Below, one piece after another: positions 8,101 through 15,572 of a stretch of 32,436 bases of DNA. Under the pieces are notes generated by a model. The model was not told the origin of the DNA. It searched no databases and was given only the letters and a program-made list of their open reading frames with translations. Source of the DNA: Candidatus Aminicenantota bacterium (GTDB lineage: Bacteria; Acidobacteriota; Aminicenantia; Aminicenantales; Aminicenantaceae); the NCBI GenBank assembly GCA_030612445.1, contig JAUWNW010000018.1, positions 1-32,436 of the forward strand, read 5' to 3'. Position 1 is the first letter of the stretch; the number at the start of each line of letters is the position of its first letter. The translations under genes were made by a program, and so were the position numbers.

Positions 8101-8442
8101 GCGCTGCCCTATTATTTCCGCTTCCGCAAGCTCGGTCCCCTGGTTGGCAAACGGACCTGGGGCGGATTGGTCGGTCACCACGGCGGCTGCGACCTTATTG
8201 ATGGTGGGGCGATTTCCTCTCCGAACCTGGCTATCTATAATATCGAGGGTAATTGGTGTGTGGAGAATATCGGAGTATCTCCGGATGTTGAGGTCGAGAT
8301 GACTCCAGCTGATGTGATAACCGGTAAAGATCCTCAGCTTGAACAGGCTGTTGCAGAAGCCCTTAAGCTGCTGGAGAAAAATCCGGTGAAACGTACTCCG
8401 CGGCCTGCCCCGATCGACCGGGTGACGAAGAAAAAAAAGTAG
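5173..8442 (+). CDS. exported tricorn-type protease (S41 family, PD40 propellers and PDZ)
   Basis: This 1089-residue protein has the usual length and order of tricorn-like proteases. A Sec signal peptide (residues 1-24, ending AFSAEA) leads into an N-terminal beta-propeller with WD40-like PD40 blades (NPMFSPDGQYIAFTG and similar), then a second propeller (YPTWSPDGKRIAWFS onward). Next is a low-complexity Glu/Lys/Pro linker at about 537-577, the tricorn C1 helical domain, a PDZ domain (GDYILEVNGLKL) and the S41 core. Catalytic residues are visible: His751 in TIGHSW, Ser973-Gly-Gly-Asp in YAGSGGD and Glu1031 in CVENIGVSPD. Archaeal tricorn trims proteasome peptides in the cytosol. The signal peptide places this one in the periplasm or outside, where it would degrade imported peptides. 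It has its own promoter and appears monocistronic. Confidence 0.95.
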   Translation: MNYKRVFLMLFVLAWLAVPAFSAEARLLRDPSICKDQVAFVYANDIWVVGRGGGTARQLTTHKGTEQNPMFSPDGQYIAFTGQYDGNTDVFVVPTAGGEPRRLTYHPYADSVQGWTPDGSKVLFTSGRDTAPMAFNRFWTVSVKGGMPDALPIPMGYKGAYSPDGKQLAYIRVSDAFNTWRHYRGGRTTEVWLFDFSDNNIVKVPRDNSNDTEPMWMGDTVFFLSDRNFTMNLFAYSVTGKTVKQLTSYDDYDIKSAGSGDGVIIYEQAGFLFTFDPQSGQSTQLHIEIHGDLPGRRHHFADVSKLVRSGDISPSGKRAVLSARGDIFTVPAKKGDTRNLTQSSGANDRYPTWSPDGKRIAWFSDAGVEYELKIADQKGLEPVRTITLDNPSFYYDPVWSPDSENILFADKRLNLWYIDVKTGAAVKIGRDTYDHPQRSLDYVWAPDSQWVAYSKRLDNHFHAIFAYSLKVEKSFQLTDGLSDAVSPAFDKSGKYLYFLASTNYDLSTGWLDMTSYEQIVTREVYMIVLSSEEPSPLLPESDEEEGKKDEPEKKTEPSQDKSGKKAPDKKEQEKVDIRIDWPGIDQRILALDISERDYSLLKTGEEGIFFYAERIPNQTGLTLHRYDLKKKESKPFISGINDYTLSADSKKMLYFAPNVMGIVDTKGKVKVGDGKLKTSELQMKVDPVAEWKQIYREAWRINRDFLYDADMHGADWEKIYKKYLLFLPYVAHRNDLNYILMNLVGELTIGHSWAGGGIYPQADRVSGGLLGADYEVEKGFYRIANIYHGENWNPGLRAPLTEPGIKVSQGDYILEVNGLKLKAPVNIYSLFEQTAGKQTCLRINNKPSFVGSRLITVVPLSSERQLRSRAWIDENRRKVDKMSGGRLAYVYLPNTSYAGYVNFNRYYFAQQQKQGAIIDERFNGGGSAADYFVDLMSRPLMNYWATRDGKEFTTPTAQIFGPKVMIINEYAGSGGDALPYYFRFRKLGPLVGKRTWGGLVGHHGGCDLIDGGAISSPNLAIYNIEGNWCVENIGVSPDVEVEMTPADVITGKDPQLEQAVAEALKLLEKNPVKRTPRPAPIDRVTKKKK

Positions 8443-8617
8443 AATGCTGTGGGGAAAGAAGTGAATAACACCCTAAACAGAACCCTGCGCCTCTAGGGCC
8501 CTCATATTTTCCTGGTTTCAAAGAGGCCAGATGATACGGATAGACTATTCTTTACCGGTTTTCCTTCCTGAAAAAAAAGAAATTCCTATTGAATAACATT
8601 AAATTAACTTTAGTTGC

Positions 8618-8660
8618 ATTAGGACTTGACATCCTAAAAGCTAGGTGATAAAGTCCTAAT
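8618..8660 (+). promoter_or_regulatory. promoter with palindromic operator before the nucleotidyltransferase/winged-helix pair
   Basis: TTGACA (8626-8631), a 17-bp spacer and TAAAGT (8649-8654) make a strong promoter. A perfect 10-bp inverted repeat (ATTAGGACTT at 8618-8627, AAGTCCTAAT at 8651-8660) overlaps both promoter boxes; arm centres are 33 bp apart, about three helical turns. A further TCCTAA half-site lies at 8632-8637. Transcription would start at or next to the ATG at 8661, which has no ribosome site, so the message is probably leaderless. The 12-mer ATCCTAAAAGCT occurs in the spacer (8631-8642) and again inside the gene (8688-8699). This layout is typical of autorepressed toxin-antitoxin operons. 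Confidence 0.65.
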
Positions 8661-8909
8661 ATGATTTCATCTGACAGTATTGAAAATATCCTAAAAGCTC
8701 TGGATAAAAACATTGGAATAAATGGAGGCACAAAGATTTCAATTGTTGTGTGTGGCGGAACGGCTCTTTTTGCTTTAGAACCCGGTGAACAGGAAATTTT
8801 AGAGGCATGTAAATGGGTTTTAACACAGGATGTGTCAGATGGATTCAAATTGATATTAAAGGATTTTTTGAAAAAATTCAATTACAATGAAATTATTAAA
8901 AGAATATAA
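8661..8909 (+). CDS. DUF6036-type nucleotidyltransferase with internal in-frame deletion
   Basis: This 82-residue protein joins the two ends of a nucleotidyltransferase-like domain of the DUF6036/AbiEii-related kind. The start (SIENILKALD, then ISIVVCGGTALFAL) matches the N-terminal strand and the GG[ST] substrate loop. The end (LEPGEQEILEACKWVLTQD, then DGFKLILKDFLKKF) matches the C-terminal helices (usual form LKPTEEEL..AARWVLTHDVSEGF). The middle of the family, roughly 100 residues including the DxD metal carboxylates, is missing, yet the frame is intact. It cannot be catalytic, but may still bind its partner. The stop overlaps the next gene by 23 bases, so the two are translationally coupled. 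It may equally be a dying gene. Family call from remembered consensus, not from a search. Confidence 0.65.
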   Translation: MISSDSIENILKALDKNIGINGGTKISIVVCGGTALFALEPGEQEILEACKWVLTQDVSDGFKLILKDFLKKFNYNEIIKRI

Positions 8910-9813
8910 AAAAGATTTATTGGATTGTTACCTTTCTATGCATTGGAGTCAGTGGAATTCCCTCGGAGTTCAAACCCATATCCAGAAATTTGAACATGTG
9001 ATTGATATAGAGGCATTAATCATATCAACTTTTTTTACAGGATCTATTGATAAAAGATTATTCCTAGCAATGCTTGAATGGATCGAGTTAAACAGGGAGT
9101 GGGTAAGTCTATCCAGAGTAAAAAATATACTAAAAATTTTTGGGGCAAAACAGGAAGGTGAAGCCATTTTAAAAAATGGAAATTTGCTAGTTAAGATTTT
9201 AAATCCCGGGAGTATTAATTCAGATAAAATGAAAAATATTGACAATCAATATCTGGAAATTTTTGCTGGGTATAAAAAACGGGGGATAGTTCAAAGCATT
9301 ATTTTCAACAAGAATCAATTGCTCCAGTTAAATTTAAGAAGTATATTTGGAGTTAATGCCAGAGCGGATATCGTTTTATTTCTTTTAGGCGAGAAAAAGC
9401 AAAATGCAAATAAAATTGCAAGGTCGATATATTACGATCAGAAAATAGTCTACCGTGTTTTACAAAAATGGGAATTGTCAGGGTTTGTTAGGAAAGAGAT
9501 CCAGGGAAAGGAAAAATTATATTCATTTGAAGGAATAAAGAGTTTGGCCGGTGAATTTAACCGAAGAAACATGCAGTTTAAAAACCGGCCGATAATATTT
9601 TTTACTCTGGGAAGGATTGTATCTATTCTTCATTCCCCAAAGGCGCAAAATGATGTTTACCTCATCTCGTCAAAATTAAGAGAAATTTATCCTGAAATAG
9701 TGAGAGTTTCAAATTACATTAATCTGAAACTTGAAAACGAGTCCAATTACCCGGGTGAAGAACTATTTTACTATCTTAAAGATAAGTTGATTAAAATTTT
9801 CAAAAGTGTTTAA
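8887..9813 (+). CDS. winged-helix protein paired with the nucleotidyltransferase
   Basis: This is a 308-residue cytoplasmic protein. The N-terminal half (HWSQWNSLGVQTH, then DIEALIISTFFTGSIDKRLF, LEWIELNREWVSLSRVKNI) is the pattern of uncharacterised proteins usually encoded beside small nucleotidyltransferases. Residues 159-214 form a winged helix: RADIVLFLLG, then NANKIARSIYYDQKIVYRVL as helix-turn-helix, then the wing ending in KEKLYSF. It starts inside the end of the preceding gene without a strong ribosome site, which suggests translational coupling. The winged helix makes it the likely repressor of the palindromic operator upstream. Toxin-antitoxin role is inference from arrangement; it is full length, unlike its partner. 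Confidence 0.7.
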   Translation: MKLLKEYKKDLLDCYLSMHWSQWNSLGVQTHIQKFEHVIDIEALIISTFFTGSIDKRLFLAMLEWIELNREWVSLSRVKNILKIFGAKQEGEAILKNGNLLVKILNPGSINSDKMKNIDNQYLEIFAGYKKRGIVQSIIFNKNQLLQLNLRSIFGVNARADIVLFLLGEKKQNANKIARSIYYDQKIVYRVLQKWELSGFVRKEIQGKEKLYSFEGIKSLAGEFNRRNMQFKNRPIIFFTLGRIVSILHSPKAQNDVYLISSKLREIYPEIVRVSNYINLKLENESNYPGEELFYYLKDKLIKIFKSV

Positions 9814-9994
9814 AGAAAGAATCAGATTGGGTAAAGCTGAGTTTCTTAATGAATGTGAATGGGTGACCCGATTTAAATTTGTTAAGGACAAGATCTTAGA
9901 GGATATTTTTTGTAAAAGGCAGTTTTTTCAAAAGATAACTGAGGAAAAAACAAGTGGGGATATAAACTGCTGTAACAAGCACCTACACATATAA
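9806..9994 (+). CDS. possible small third gene, unrecognised
   Basis: A GTG-started frame of 62 codons overlaps the end of the winged-helix gene by 8 bases. The product is charged (MFKERIRLGKAEFLNECEWV start) and matches no family I know. No ribosome site is evident. It could be translated by re-initiation, or be a chance frame in a decayed stretch. The bases 9995-10078 after it show nothing else. Confidence 0.25.
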   Translation: MFKERIRLGKAEFLNECEWVTRFKFVKDKILEDIFCKRQFFQKITEEKTSGDINCCNKHLHI

Positions 9995-10078
9995 AAGTTT
10001 CCCAAGTGCTCCAGATCAAGGAGCGCCAATTAAATCCTCCTGTAGCAGTGATGGAAGGCAGCAAGCTCCCTTCTAATA

Positions 10079-10363
10079 CTAATTTTGTAATGAAATGAAC
10101 TCTTTTTCATTTTTACGAGTGCTCGGATCAATTTTTGTTTCGATAAATTCTGCAATTGTTGTATTGTTACCTTCTATCCTTGCTGAGCCAAGACTTTCTA
10201 GCAGATGAAAAATGCCTTTTAACTGAAAAAAGATATTAGGATGAGTGGTTCCTCCTAACTGTTTCTTCCTTAAATGGTCCAATTCAATGATAATGTCAGT
10301 TAAATTTGATCCAAAATCAGGTTCGAATATTTTCAGATTGAAATGCTTAAAAGTTGATTTCAT
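10079..10363 (-). pseudogene. orphan Fic N-terminal inhibitory module (truncated Fic protein)
   Basis: The 94 residues match the Fic_N domain that precedes the AMP-transferase core in class II Fic proteins: LTDIIIELDHLRKKQLGGTT, then IFFQLKGIFHLLESL and SARIEGNNTTIAEFIE. The block S60-A-R-I-E64-G65 is the (S/T)xxxE(G/N) inhibitory helix whose Glu blocks ATP in the Fic active site. The Fic core itself (HPFxxGNGR) is absent: the frame stops soon after RKNEKEF and nothing Fic-like follows at lower coordinates. The ATG has a good AAGGAG site (10374-10379), so the stub may still be expressed. It could be an antitoxin-like leftover or simply a truncated gene; I favour truncation. Confidence 0.75.
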
Positions 10364-10396
10364 TATTTACATACTCCTTAACTAATATTTAACATT

Positions 10397-10410
10397 TGAT
10401 AAGCTTATCA
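10397..10410. promoter_or_regulatory. 14-bp palindrome upstream of the Fic fragment
   Basis: TGATAAGCTTATCA is a perfect palindrome 34 bases before the ATG of the Fic N-terminal fragment, in an AT-rich stretch. It is a plausible operator for a dimeric repressor; no repressor gene is obviously linked. The rest of 10364-10602 shows a TTGACA at 10508-10513 without a well-spaced partner box. Confidence 0.35.
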
Positions 10411-10550
10411 TATTAGATATCAGTCAGTTATGAAGCTATATTAATTGAACATATTTAACAATTGTTTGTAAAGACATTTAGCATAAAAGAAATAATTATA
10501 TGATAAATTGACAAAACATTTATATAATGATTGATTATTATGTGTATTGG

Positions 10551-10576
10551 CATTTTTTATGAATTATTCAGGTTAA
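10551..10576 (+). repeat. TTCAGGTTAA motif, site B
   Basis: This 26-bp copy lies just before the ribosome-site region of the decayed permease. It matches site A (5009-5034, opposite strand) at 24 of 26 positions and site C (12085-12100) at 15 of 16. Sites B and C are direct repeats that bracket the permease pseudogene. Confidence 0.7.
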
Positions 10577-10602
10577 CTGCAATATTTAGGGAGAAGTAAA
10601 CG

Positions 10603-12090
10603 CTGAAAAATTATCTTAAGCTTGCTTTGCGGAATATGAGAAAGTACAAATCTTATTCTTTTATCAATATATTCGGTCTTTCCATTGGCATATCCTGCTG
10701 CATTCTGATCCTGGCCTATATCGGCTATGAATTCTCTTTTGATGGTTATCATAAAAATGCCGACAATATTTATCGAGTAGTTTCCCAGCAGGTAGCTATG
10801 GGTAAAACCCGGGAGCTGGCCATTTCTCCTGCCCCGGTAGGAGCGACTTTGGTCAAAGATTATCCTGAAGTTTTGGATTCGGCCCGTTTCATGCCGACTA
10901 ATCCGTCTTTAATATATTCTCTTTTGATCTGATCGAAGGTGATCCTGCCACAGCGCTTGAGGTTCCGTTCACCATGGTCATCACAGAGAAAACCGCCCAG
11001 AAATATTTCGGCGACGAAAATCCGGTGGGTAAGATCATGAATTGGGATAATAAATTTGATTACCGCAGTGCTCATCCTGCATAATGAATATGTTCGGCTC
11101 GGTCTTGAATCATTCAAGAATGAAGTGCTGAAGATCAATGGAGTGGCCTCGGCCGGTTCTACTTCTATGGTTCCCGGAGAAGGGTATCTCTTCAACACCG
11201 CCACTCGTCCGGAAGGTTTTGCCCAGGACCAGACGTTCAGAATGGAGCATTTCCTGGTAGACTATGGGTATTTGGACAGCCTCAAGATCAAGGTGACAAA
11301 GGGAAGAGGATTTTCTCAAGAAATATTAACAGATAAAACCAACGCGATAATGATCAATGAAACCGCTGCGGCAAAATTGGAATGGGACGATCCGGTAGGC
11401 AGGATCATTGACATTAATTGGTATGATGCAACCCGTCCGTCAAAAAAAATCATAATCGGCGTATTCGCAGATATCCACCAACGATCCCTTTACTCTGTGG
11501 TCGAGCCCACCTTTATCCAGTATATCAGTGATGAGGGGCCCATAGAAAACAGGGCGCGCAGGCTGACGCTTCGTTTAGAGACCAAAGATACGGCCGGAAC
11601 TCTAAATCAGATCGAGGGACTATGGAAAGAAACTTATCCTCACATTCCCTTTTATTATTTTTTTCTGGATGAGTTTTTTCTCAGCCAGCACCGGGCCGAA
11701 GAAAAGCTGGGTGGCATTTTTCGGGCTTTTGCTGTTTTAGCGGTATTGATCGGGTGTGTCGGGTTATTCGGATTGGTTTCCTTTATGGCTGAAAAGCGAA
11801 CCCGCGAGATAGGGATCAGAAAAGTGCTGGGTTCTCCGGTAAGATCCATTGTCGCCCTGCTGTGCCGCCAGTTTCTTTTTCTGGTTATTATCTCCAATGT
11901 TATTGCCTGGCCGGTTGCTTTTCTGGCAGGAAAAAAATGGCTGCAGAATTTTCCCTATGCAGCGGATATTAAGTTGAGCATTTTTATTATAACGGCCGCG
12001 CTGACATTTGTTCTGGCAGGGATCACTGTCGGATACAAGTCGCTGAAAGCCGCTCATGCCAATCCAGTGGATACGCTGCGTTACGAATAA
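10603..12090 (+). pseudogene. MacB/FtsX-type ABC transporter permease, frameshifted and deleted
   Basis: The locus keeps both ends of a permease that is normally about 800 residues with two periplasmic MacB_PCD domains. The first segment (from a CTG at 10603, 9 bases after AGGGAG; no ATG at the expected place) encodes LKNYLKLALRNMRKYKSYSF, one membrane helix and the start of the first PCD, and ends out of frame at 10930-10932. A second frame carries on with FNIFSFDLIEGDP through TEKTAQKYFGDENPVGK to a TAA at 11082. A third frame (from about 11056 to 12090) holds the second PCD and the C-terminal FtsX helices with KRTREIGIRKVLGSP. The middle membrane part is missing. At least one frameshift and one large deletion are therefore present; it is not functional. 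No ATPase gene is adjacent. Confidence 0.85.
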
Positions 12091-12100
12091 TTCAGGTTAA
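12085..12100 (+). repeat. TTCAGGTTAA motif, site C
   Basis: GAATAATTCAGGTTAA overlaps the TAA stop of the permease pseudogene and matches site B at 15 of 16 bases in the same orientation. Confidence 0.65.
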
Positions 12101-12180
12101 GTATGATGTCCCTCAATCATTGCTTAAAGAAACAAATAGCTACCGTTAAGAGAAATTATCACTTTATACTGTAAATTATC

Positions 12181-12225
12181 TTGACTATTAATGAATTATC
12201 TAATAATATAAGAGAAAATATCTCT
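12181..12225 (+). promoter_or_regulatory. promoter of the RloA/RloB pair
   Basis: TTGACT (12181-12186), a 17-bp spacer and TAATAT (12204-12209) form a good promoter. Just past it an AGAGA-5-TCTCT inverted repeat (12211-12225) overlaps the expected transcription start and could be an operator or a small hairpin in the leader. An AAGGA ribosome site (12233-12237) stands 7 bases before the ATG at 12245. Confidence 0.55.
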
Positions 12226-12244
12226 CAAAAAAAAGGAAAAGACT

Positions 12245-13591
12245 ATGTTAATTAGATGTTTTATAGAAAACTTCTTATCCTTTAATGAACAATCTGAATT
12301 TTCAATGGTAAAGGGAAGAGCGAGGAAATATTCCAATCATGTTAGTAAATTTAATAATCAATTATCTGTTTTAAAATCTGCTGTACTCTATGGTGCTAAT
12401 GCTTCCGGAAAGACGAATTTTGTTAGGTCATTGGATTTTGTAAAGAATTTTGTTGTTAAAGGAAAAAAGCCAGAGGAGCCAATTTTTATAGAAAAATTTA
12501 AATTTGATAAAAAAAGCCTTGATAGGCCTTCAAGTTTTCAATTTGAATTTTATATTGGAAAGCGGATTTATTTATATGGATTCCAGGTTGATTATGAAAA
12601 AGTAGTTGAAGAATGGCTTTATGAGATAAAAGGGAAAAAAGATGTATTGCTATTTTCCAGAAAAGCCCTGAAAAATGATCGATTCAAATTATCTTTGGGG
12701 AATAATTTAAAACTCAAATCTGAAAGAGACAAGCAATTTGTTGAATTTGTTAGTGAAGGTACTCCTTCGAATCAATTGTTTTTAACCGAATCTAATCATA
12801 GAAATGTCAAATATTTTACTAAACCTTATGAATGGTTTAGAGATGTATTGCAGATAATTTTCCCTGATTCAAAATATGATGGCATTGAATTCTTTTTCGA
12901 AGAACAAAGCAAGATTAAAGATTTAATTTTAAAAATTATTAAATATTTTGATGTTGGGATCTCTGATATTATTCTTGAAAAATTTAAAGTCGAGCAGGAT
13001 TTTAAAGATATTCCTGAGGAAGTGATTTCTAATCTAAAAAAAGGTCTTAAAAGAAATGATGTAAAAACAATCTTAAGCACACCGAGAAAGGATAGATATA
13101 TTATATCTAAAGATAAGAATGAAGATTTAATCGCTCAGAGACTTATTAGTAAGCATAAAATGAAAGAAAGTGATGAATATGCAACCCTTGAGTTGGCCGA
13201 TGAGTCTGAGGGGACACAGCGAATTATAGATTTACTTCCTATCCTTATCAGTTTCCTGCCTGGTGGAAATGTATTTGTTATTGATGAGATTGAACGAAGT
13301 CTTCACCCACTTTTAGTAAAAAAATTTATAAATTTGTTTCTTGCTCCAAGATTTAAAAATAATTTGAAACAACAACTGATTACTACAACACATGAATCAA
13401 ATCTTCTGGATCTTGAGTTATTGAGACGTGATGAAATATGGTTTGTTGAAAAAAACAAATATCAAGAGTCATGCCTGTATTCATTAGAAGAATTTAAGCC
13501 TAGGTATGATAAAGACATTCAAAAAGGCTATCTAAATGGGAGATTTGGAGCTATCCCTTTTATAAGAGAACCGAAAGATCTTGGATGGTAA
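12245..13591 (+). CDS. RloA/AbiLi-type AAA (ABC-like) ATPase
   Basis: This is a 448-residue ATPase of the AAA_15/AAA_21 class found in phage-defence pairs. It begins with the typical MLIRCFIENFLSFNEQ and has Walker A at 50-57 (GANASGKT), an ABC-signature-like DESEGTQ at 319-325, Walker B FVIDEIE at 344-350 followed by RSLHP, and the switch His383 in TTTHES. ATPases of this kind (RloA, AbiLi, OLD and PARIS AriA) sense infection and gate a partner effector. The partner here is the RloB-like gene that overlaps its last codons. The gene is intact, AT-rich and has its own promoter. The RloB neighbour makes AbiL/RloAB the best label; the exact trigger is unknown. Confidence 0.88.
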   Translation: MLIRCFIENFLSFNEQSEFSMVKGRARKYSNHVSKFNNQLSVLKSAVLYGANASGKTNFVRSLDFVKNFVVKGKKPEEPIFIEKFKFDKKSLDRPSSFQFEFYIGKRIYLYGFQVDYEKVVEEWLYEIKGKKDVLLFSRKALKNDRFKLSLGNNLKLKSERDKQFVEFVSEGTPSNQLFLTESNHRNVKYFTKPYEWFRDVLQIIFPDSKYDGIEFFFEEQSKIKDLILKIIKYFDVGISDIILEKFKVEQDFKDIPEEVISNLKKGLKRNDVKTILSTPRKDRYIISKDKNEDLIAQRLISKHKMKESDEYATLELADESEGTQRIIDLLPILISFLPGGNVFVIDEIERSLHPLLVKKFINLFLAPRFKNNLKQQLITTTHESNLLDLELLRRDEIWFVEKNKYQESCLYSLEEFKPRYDKDIQKGYLNGRFGAIPFIREPKDLGW

Positions 13592-14222
13592 ATTTTTTAT
13601 GCCAATAATCAGGAAGCCATTTATTAGAAGGACCGGATTTAGAGACGCAAAGTTAATAGTAATTGCATCTGAAGGACAAAAAACAGAGAAAAAGTACTTT
13701 AATGATCTCAAAGATGCATATGCTAGATCAAGTTTGCATGTCGAAGTCTTAGAAAGATCTGTGTCCGCCTCTTCGCCATCGCATGTATTGGGCCACCTTA
13801 ATAAATTTAAAACAAAATATAAATTGAGAAGAGATGATGAATTATGGATGGTTATAGATGTTGATAGATGGACAGAACAAAATTTGAGCGATGTAGCCGG
13901 AAAATGTCGAGGTAAAGGATTTTGGATAGCAGTAAGCAATCCTTGTTTCGAGTTGTGGATGTTATTACACCTGGATGAATTCGATCTATACGATTATGAA
14001 CAAAAGAATCGATTATTTCAAAATTCTCATAGGCTCATAGAAAAAGAAATAAGGAGGATTTTAGGTTCATTTAATAAATCTAACCCAGACACTTCAAAAT
14101 TTTTACCTCATATTGAAAATGCTGTTATAAGAGCAAAAAAACTGGATATTAATCCTAATTCTCGATGGCCAAATTCTTTAGGAACAAGAGTATATTTGCT
14201 TGTAGAAAAAATAATACGTTGA
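13581..14222 (+). CDS. rloB: RloB-like (AbiLii-type) TOPRIM-related effector
   Basis: This is a 213-residue protein matching the RloB family. Residues 25-40 (LIVIASEGQKTEKKYF) carry the Glu31 of a TOPRIM-like fold, the D93xD95 pair follows in WMVIDVDRW, and SNPCFELWMLLH (119-130) is the family hallmark. RloB/AbiLii is the presumed nuclease effector of the AbiL abortive-infection system, acting with the upstream ATPase; biochemical details of the family are limited. The ATG at 13581 overlaps the ATPase gene by 11 bases; the alternative ATG at 13599 (MPIIRKPFIRR) fits the usual family N-terminus as well or better, and neither has a clear ribosome site, so translation is probably coupled. It converges with the next gene 29 bp away. 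Confidence 0.88.
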   Translation: MDGKFFMPIIRKPFIRRTGFRDAKLIVIASEGQKTEKKYFNDLKDAYARSSLHVEVLERSVSASSPSHVLGHLNKFKTKYKLRRDDELWMVIDVDRWTEQNLSDVAGKCRGKGFWIAVSNPCFELWMLLHLDEFDLYDYEQKNRLFQNSHRLIEKEIRRILGSFNKSNPDTSKFLPHIENAVIRAKKLDINPNSRWPNSLGTRVYLLVEKIIR

Positions 14223-14251
14223 TAAACCGCTCTAGCCTTTATTCTTACTTG

Positions 14252-15400
14252 CTACTTCCAAATCATATTGTATACAGCTAGCTCCTTATACCCAGATTCT
14301 TTTTCTCTTAGAACGTAAAATTTACCTGCTTTAATTCGGGCCCATATATAGCCTTCCCAAATCCAAATATTTAAGCTTTTTCTTCCTATAAAGACACCTT
14401 CTTCATTGAAAATATCAAACATGAATTCTTCAGGATTTTCCCCTTCTTCAAAAGTTGATACAAGCAGTAATCCATCATCTCCGGCAACCAGGTTTTGAAT
14501 AGGAGGATGGAATTTAGGAAAGTACAACATATCTTTCATTTGATCTCTCATACTTTCTGGAAATTGTTTTAATGTCTTCTTTTTGAAGTTTTCAGAAATA
14601 GGTATTTGCTTATATTGTTTTTGTATTTTACGTATCAATTTCCCCTTAAAATCATAGACCCAAATCTCATATTCTCTATTTTCGTTTACTACATAGATAT
14701 TATCATGTGATACACTCCAACAGAATATTGGCTCTGTTGCCTTGGCCTTGTCTTGCCTCCGCTCAAAGCTAAATTCATCAATGACTTGTAATACTTCAAG
14801 GTCAGGATTTAGCAATTTTAAGGAATAAGTATTTAATGCTCTCCCTTTATCACTTTTATATGAATCTCCCTTAACAAGTAAATTTGCCCTAGGACCAAGA
14901 GTAACTGGAATATCTCCGCTTTCTATTTTAAAATCACCTATAAAGACACCATCTTTATTATATTTACGAAGTATTTGCTGGTTTATATCAGAAATCATAA
15001 TGTTATCATTATGGTCTATTGCAATATAATGAGGATTCTGCAATTCTCCCGGCCCTTGGCCTTGTGGCCCAAATGGCTTTTCATATTCTCCGATACTATT
15101 AAATTTGAAAATAAAATCTCCTTCGCCTTTGTAAGCTCTTAGAATATATATTTCCCCTAAAGAATTGACACTGAAACCAAAAATGTCTGGGATTCCAAGA
15201 TTTGCTATTTTATCATCTTCAGTATCAATTGTTAGAATTTCTTCCAACGTAAGTGAGTTTTGGCTGCCAATTTTGTATGGTTCCAAATGATTGATGACAA
15301 TTTCCACTCCATTCTCAACCTTTCTTTCTACTTTGTCCTGCTTTGGGCCACAGTTAAGCAAAAATAGGACTATATAGAGAAGAATGCCAAATTTTTTCAT
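14252..15400 (-). CDS. 6-bladed beta-propeller lipoprotein, paralog 1
   Basis: This is a 382-residue lipoprotein. The ATG at 15400 is chosen for its AAGGAG site and because it gives a short signal peptide ending in a lipobox (LLNC, lipidated Cys17). The following CGPKQDKVERKVENGVEI block is shared with the genes at 19008 and 20419 (C-G-P-K/G, then ENGVE, then NHLEPY). The body is an NHL/6-bladed propeller of the PF17170-like type found in Bacteroidota and Aminicenantes, with GQGPGE at 114-119 and repeated sheet edges such as FMFDIFNEEGVFIGRK near the end. Such proteins are envelope-bound with unknown ligands. It is the last gene of a three-gene minus-strand run. Confidence 0.85.
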   Translation of the reverse strand: MKKFGILLYIVLFLLNCGPKQDKVERKVENGVEIVINHLEPYKIGSQNSLTLEEILTIDTEDDKIANLGIPDIFGFSVNSLGEIYILRAYKGEGDFIFKFNSIGEYEKPFGPQGQGPGELQNPHYIAIDHNDNIMISDINQQILRKYNKDGVFIGDFKIESGDIPVTLGPRANLLVKGDSYKSDKGRALNTYSLKLLNPDLEVLQVIDEFSFERRQDKAKATEPIFCWSVSHDNIYVVNENREYEIWVYDFKGKLIRKIQKQYKQIPISENFKKKTLKQFPESMRDQMKDMLYFPKFHPPIQNLVAGDDGLLLVSTFEEGENPEEFMFDIFNEEGVFIGRKSLNIWIWEGYIWARIKAGKFYVLREKESGYKELAVYNMIWK

Positions 15401-15498
15401 GATTGCTCCTTTTACATAAAGATATCCCTTCTGGGAAGAATAATATTGATTTGAATATTTATTCCCCATTGCTATGCTTCATTTATCTTCATCCCTTA

Positions 15499-15542
15499 CC
15501 CTGCTACCCGGCTCTTTGGCTTCTAGGCGGGGTAGGTCAGGG
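15499..15542. repeat. imperfect hairpin 3' of the small membrane-protein gene
   Basis: CCCTG-CTACCC (15499-15509) pairs with GGGTAG-GT-CAGGG (15530-15542) around a 20-base loop, with a two-base bulge. It lies between two minus-strand genes and contains the motif that reads GAAGCCAAAGAGC on the minus strand, also found after the gene ending at 16054. No T-run follows on either strand, so terminator function is doubtful. Confidence 0.4.
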
Positions 15543-15572
15543 ACCCATTAATAGCATCAGATTAAATCTAAG

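Noticed and set aside
8443-8617. Possible terminator (CCCT...AGGG) after the tricorn-type gene
   Set aside because: The stem is only four base pairs and lacks a T-run; no stronger structure was found in this gap.
10860-11204. Minus-strand frame of 114 codons across the permease pseudogene
   Set aside because: It runs antisense through the recognisable permease fragments and resembles no protein.
13532-13939. Minus-strand frame of 135 codons opposite the RloB-like gene
   Set aside because: It overlaps two well-supported plus-strand genes and has no ribosome site or domain.
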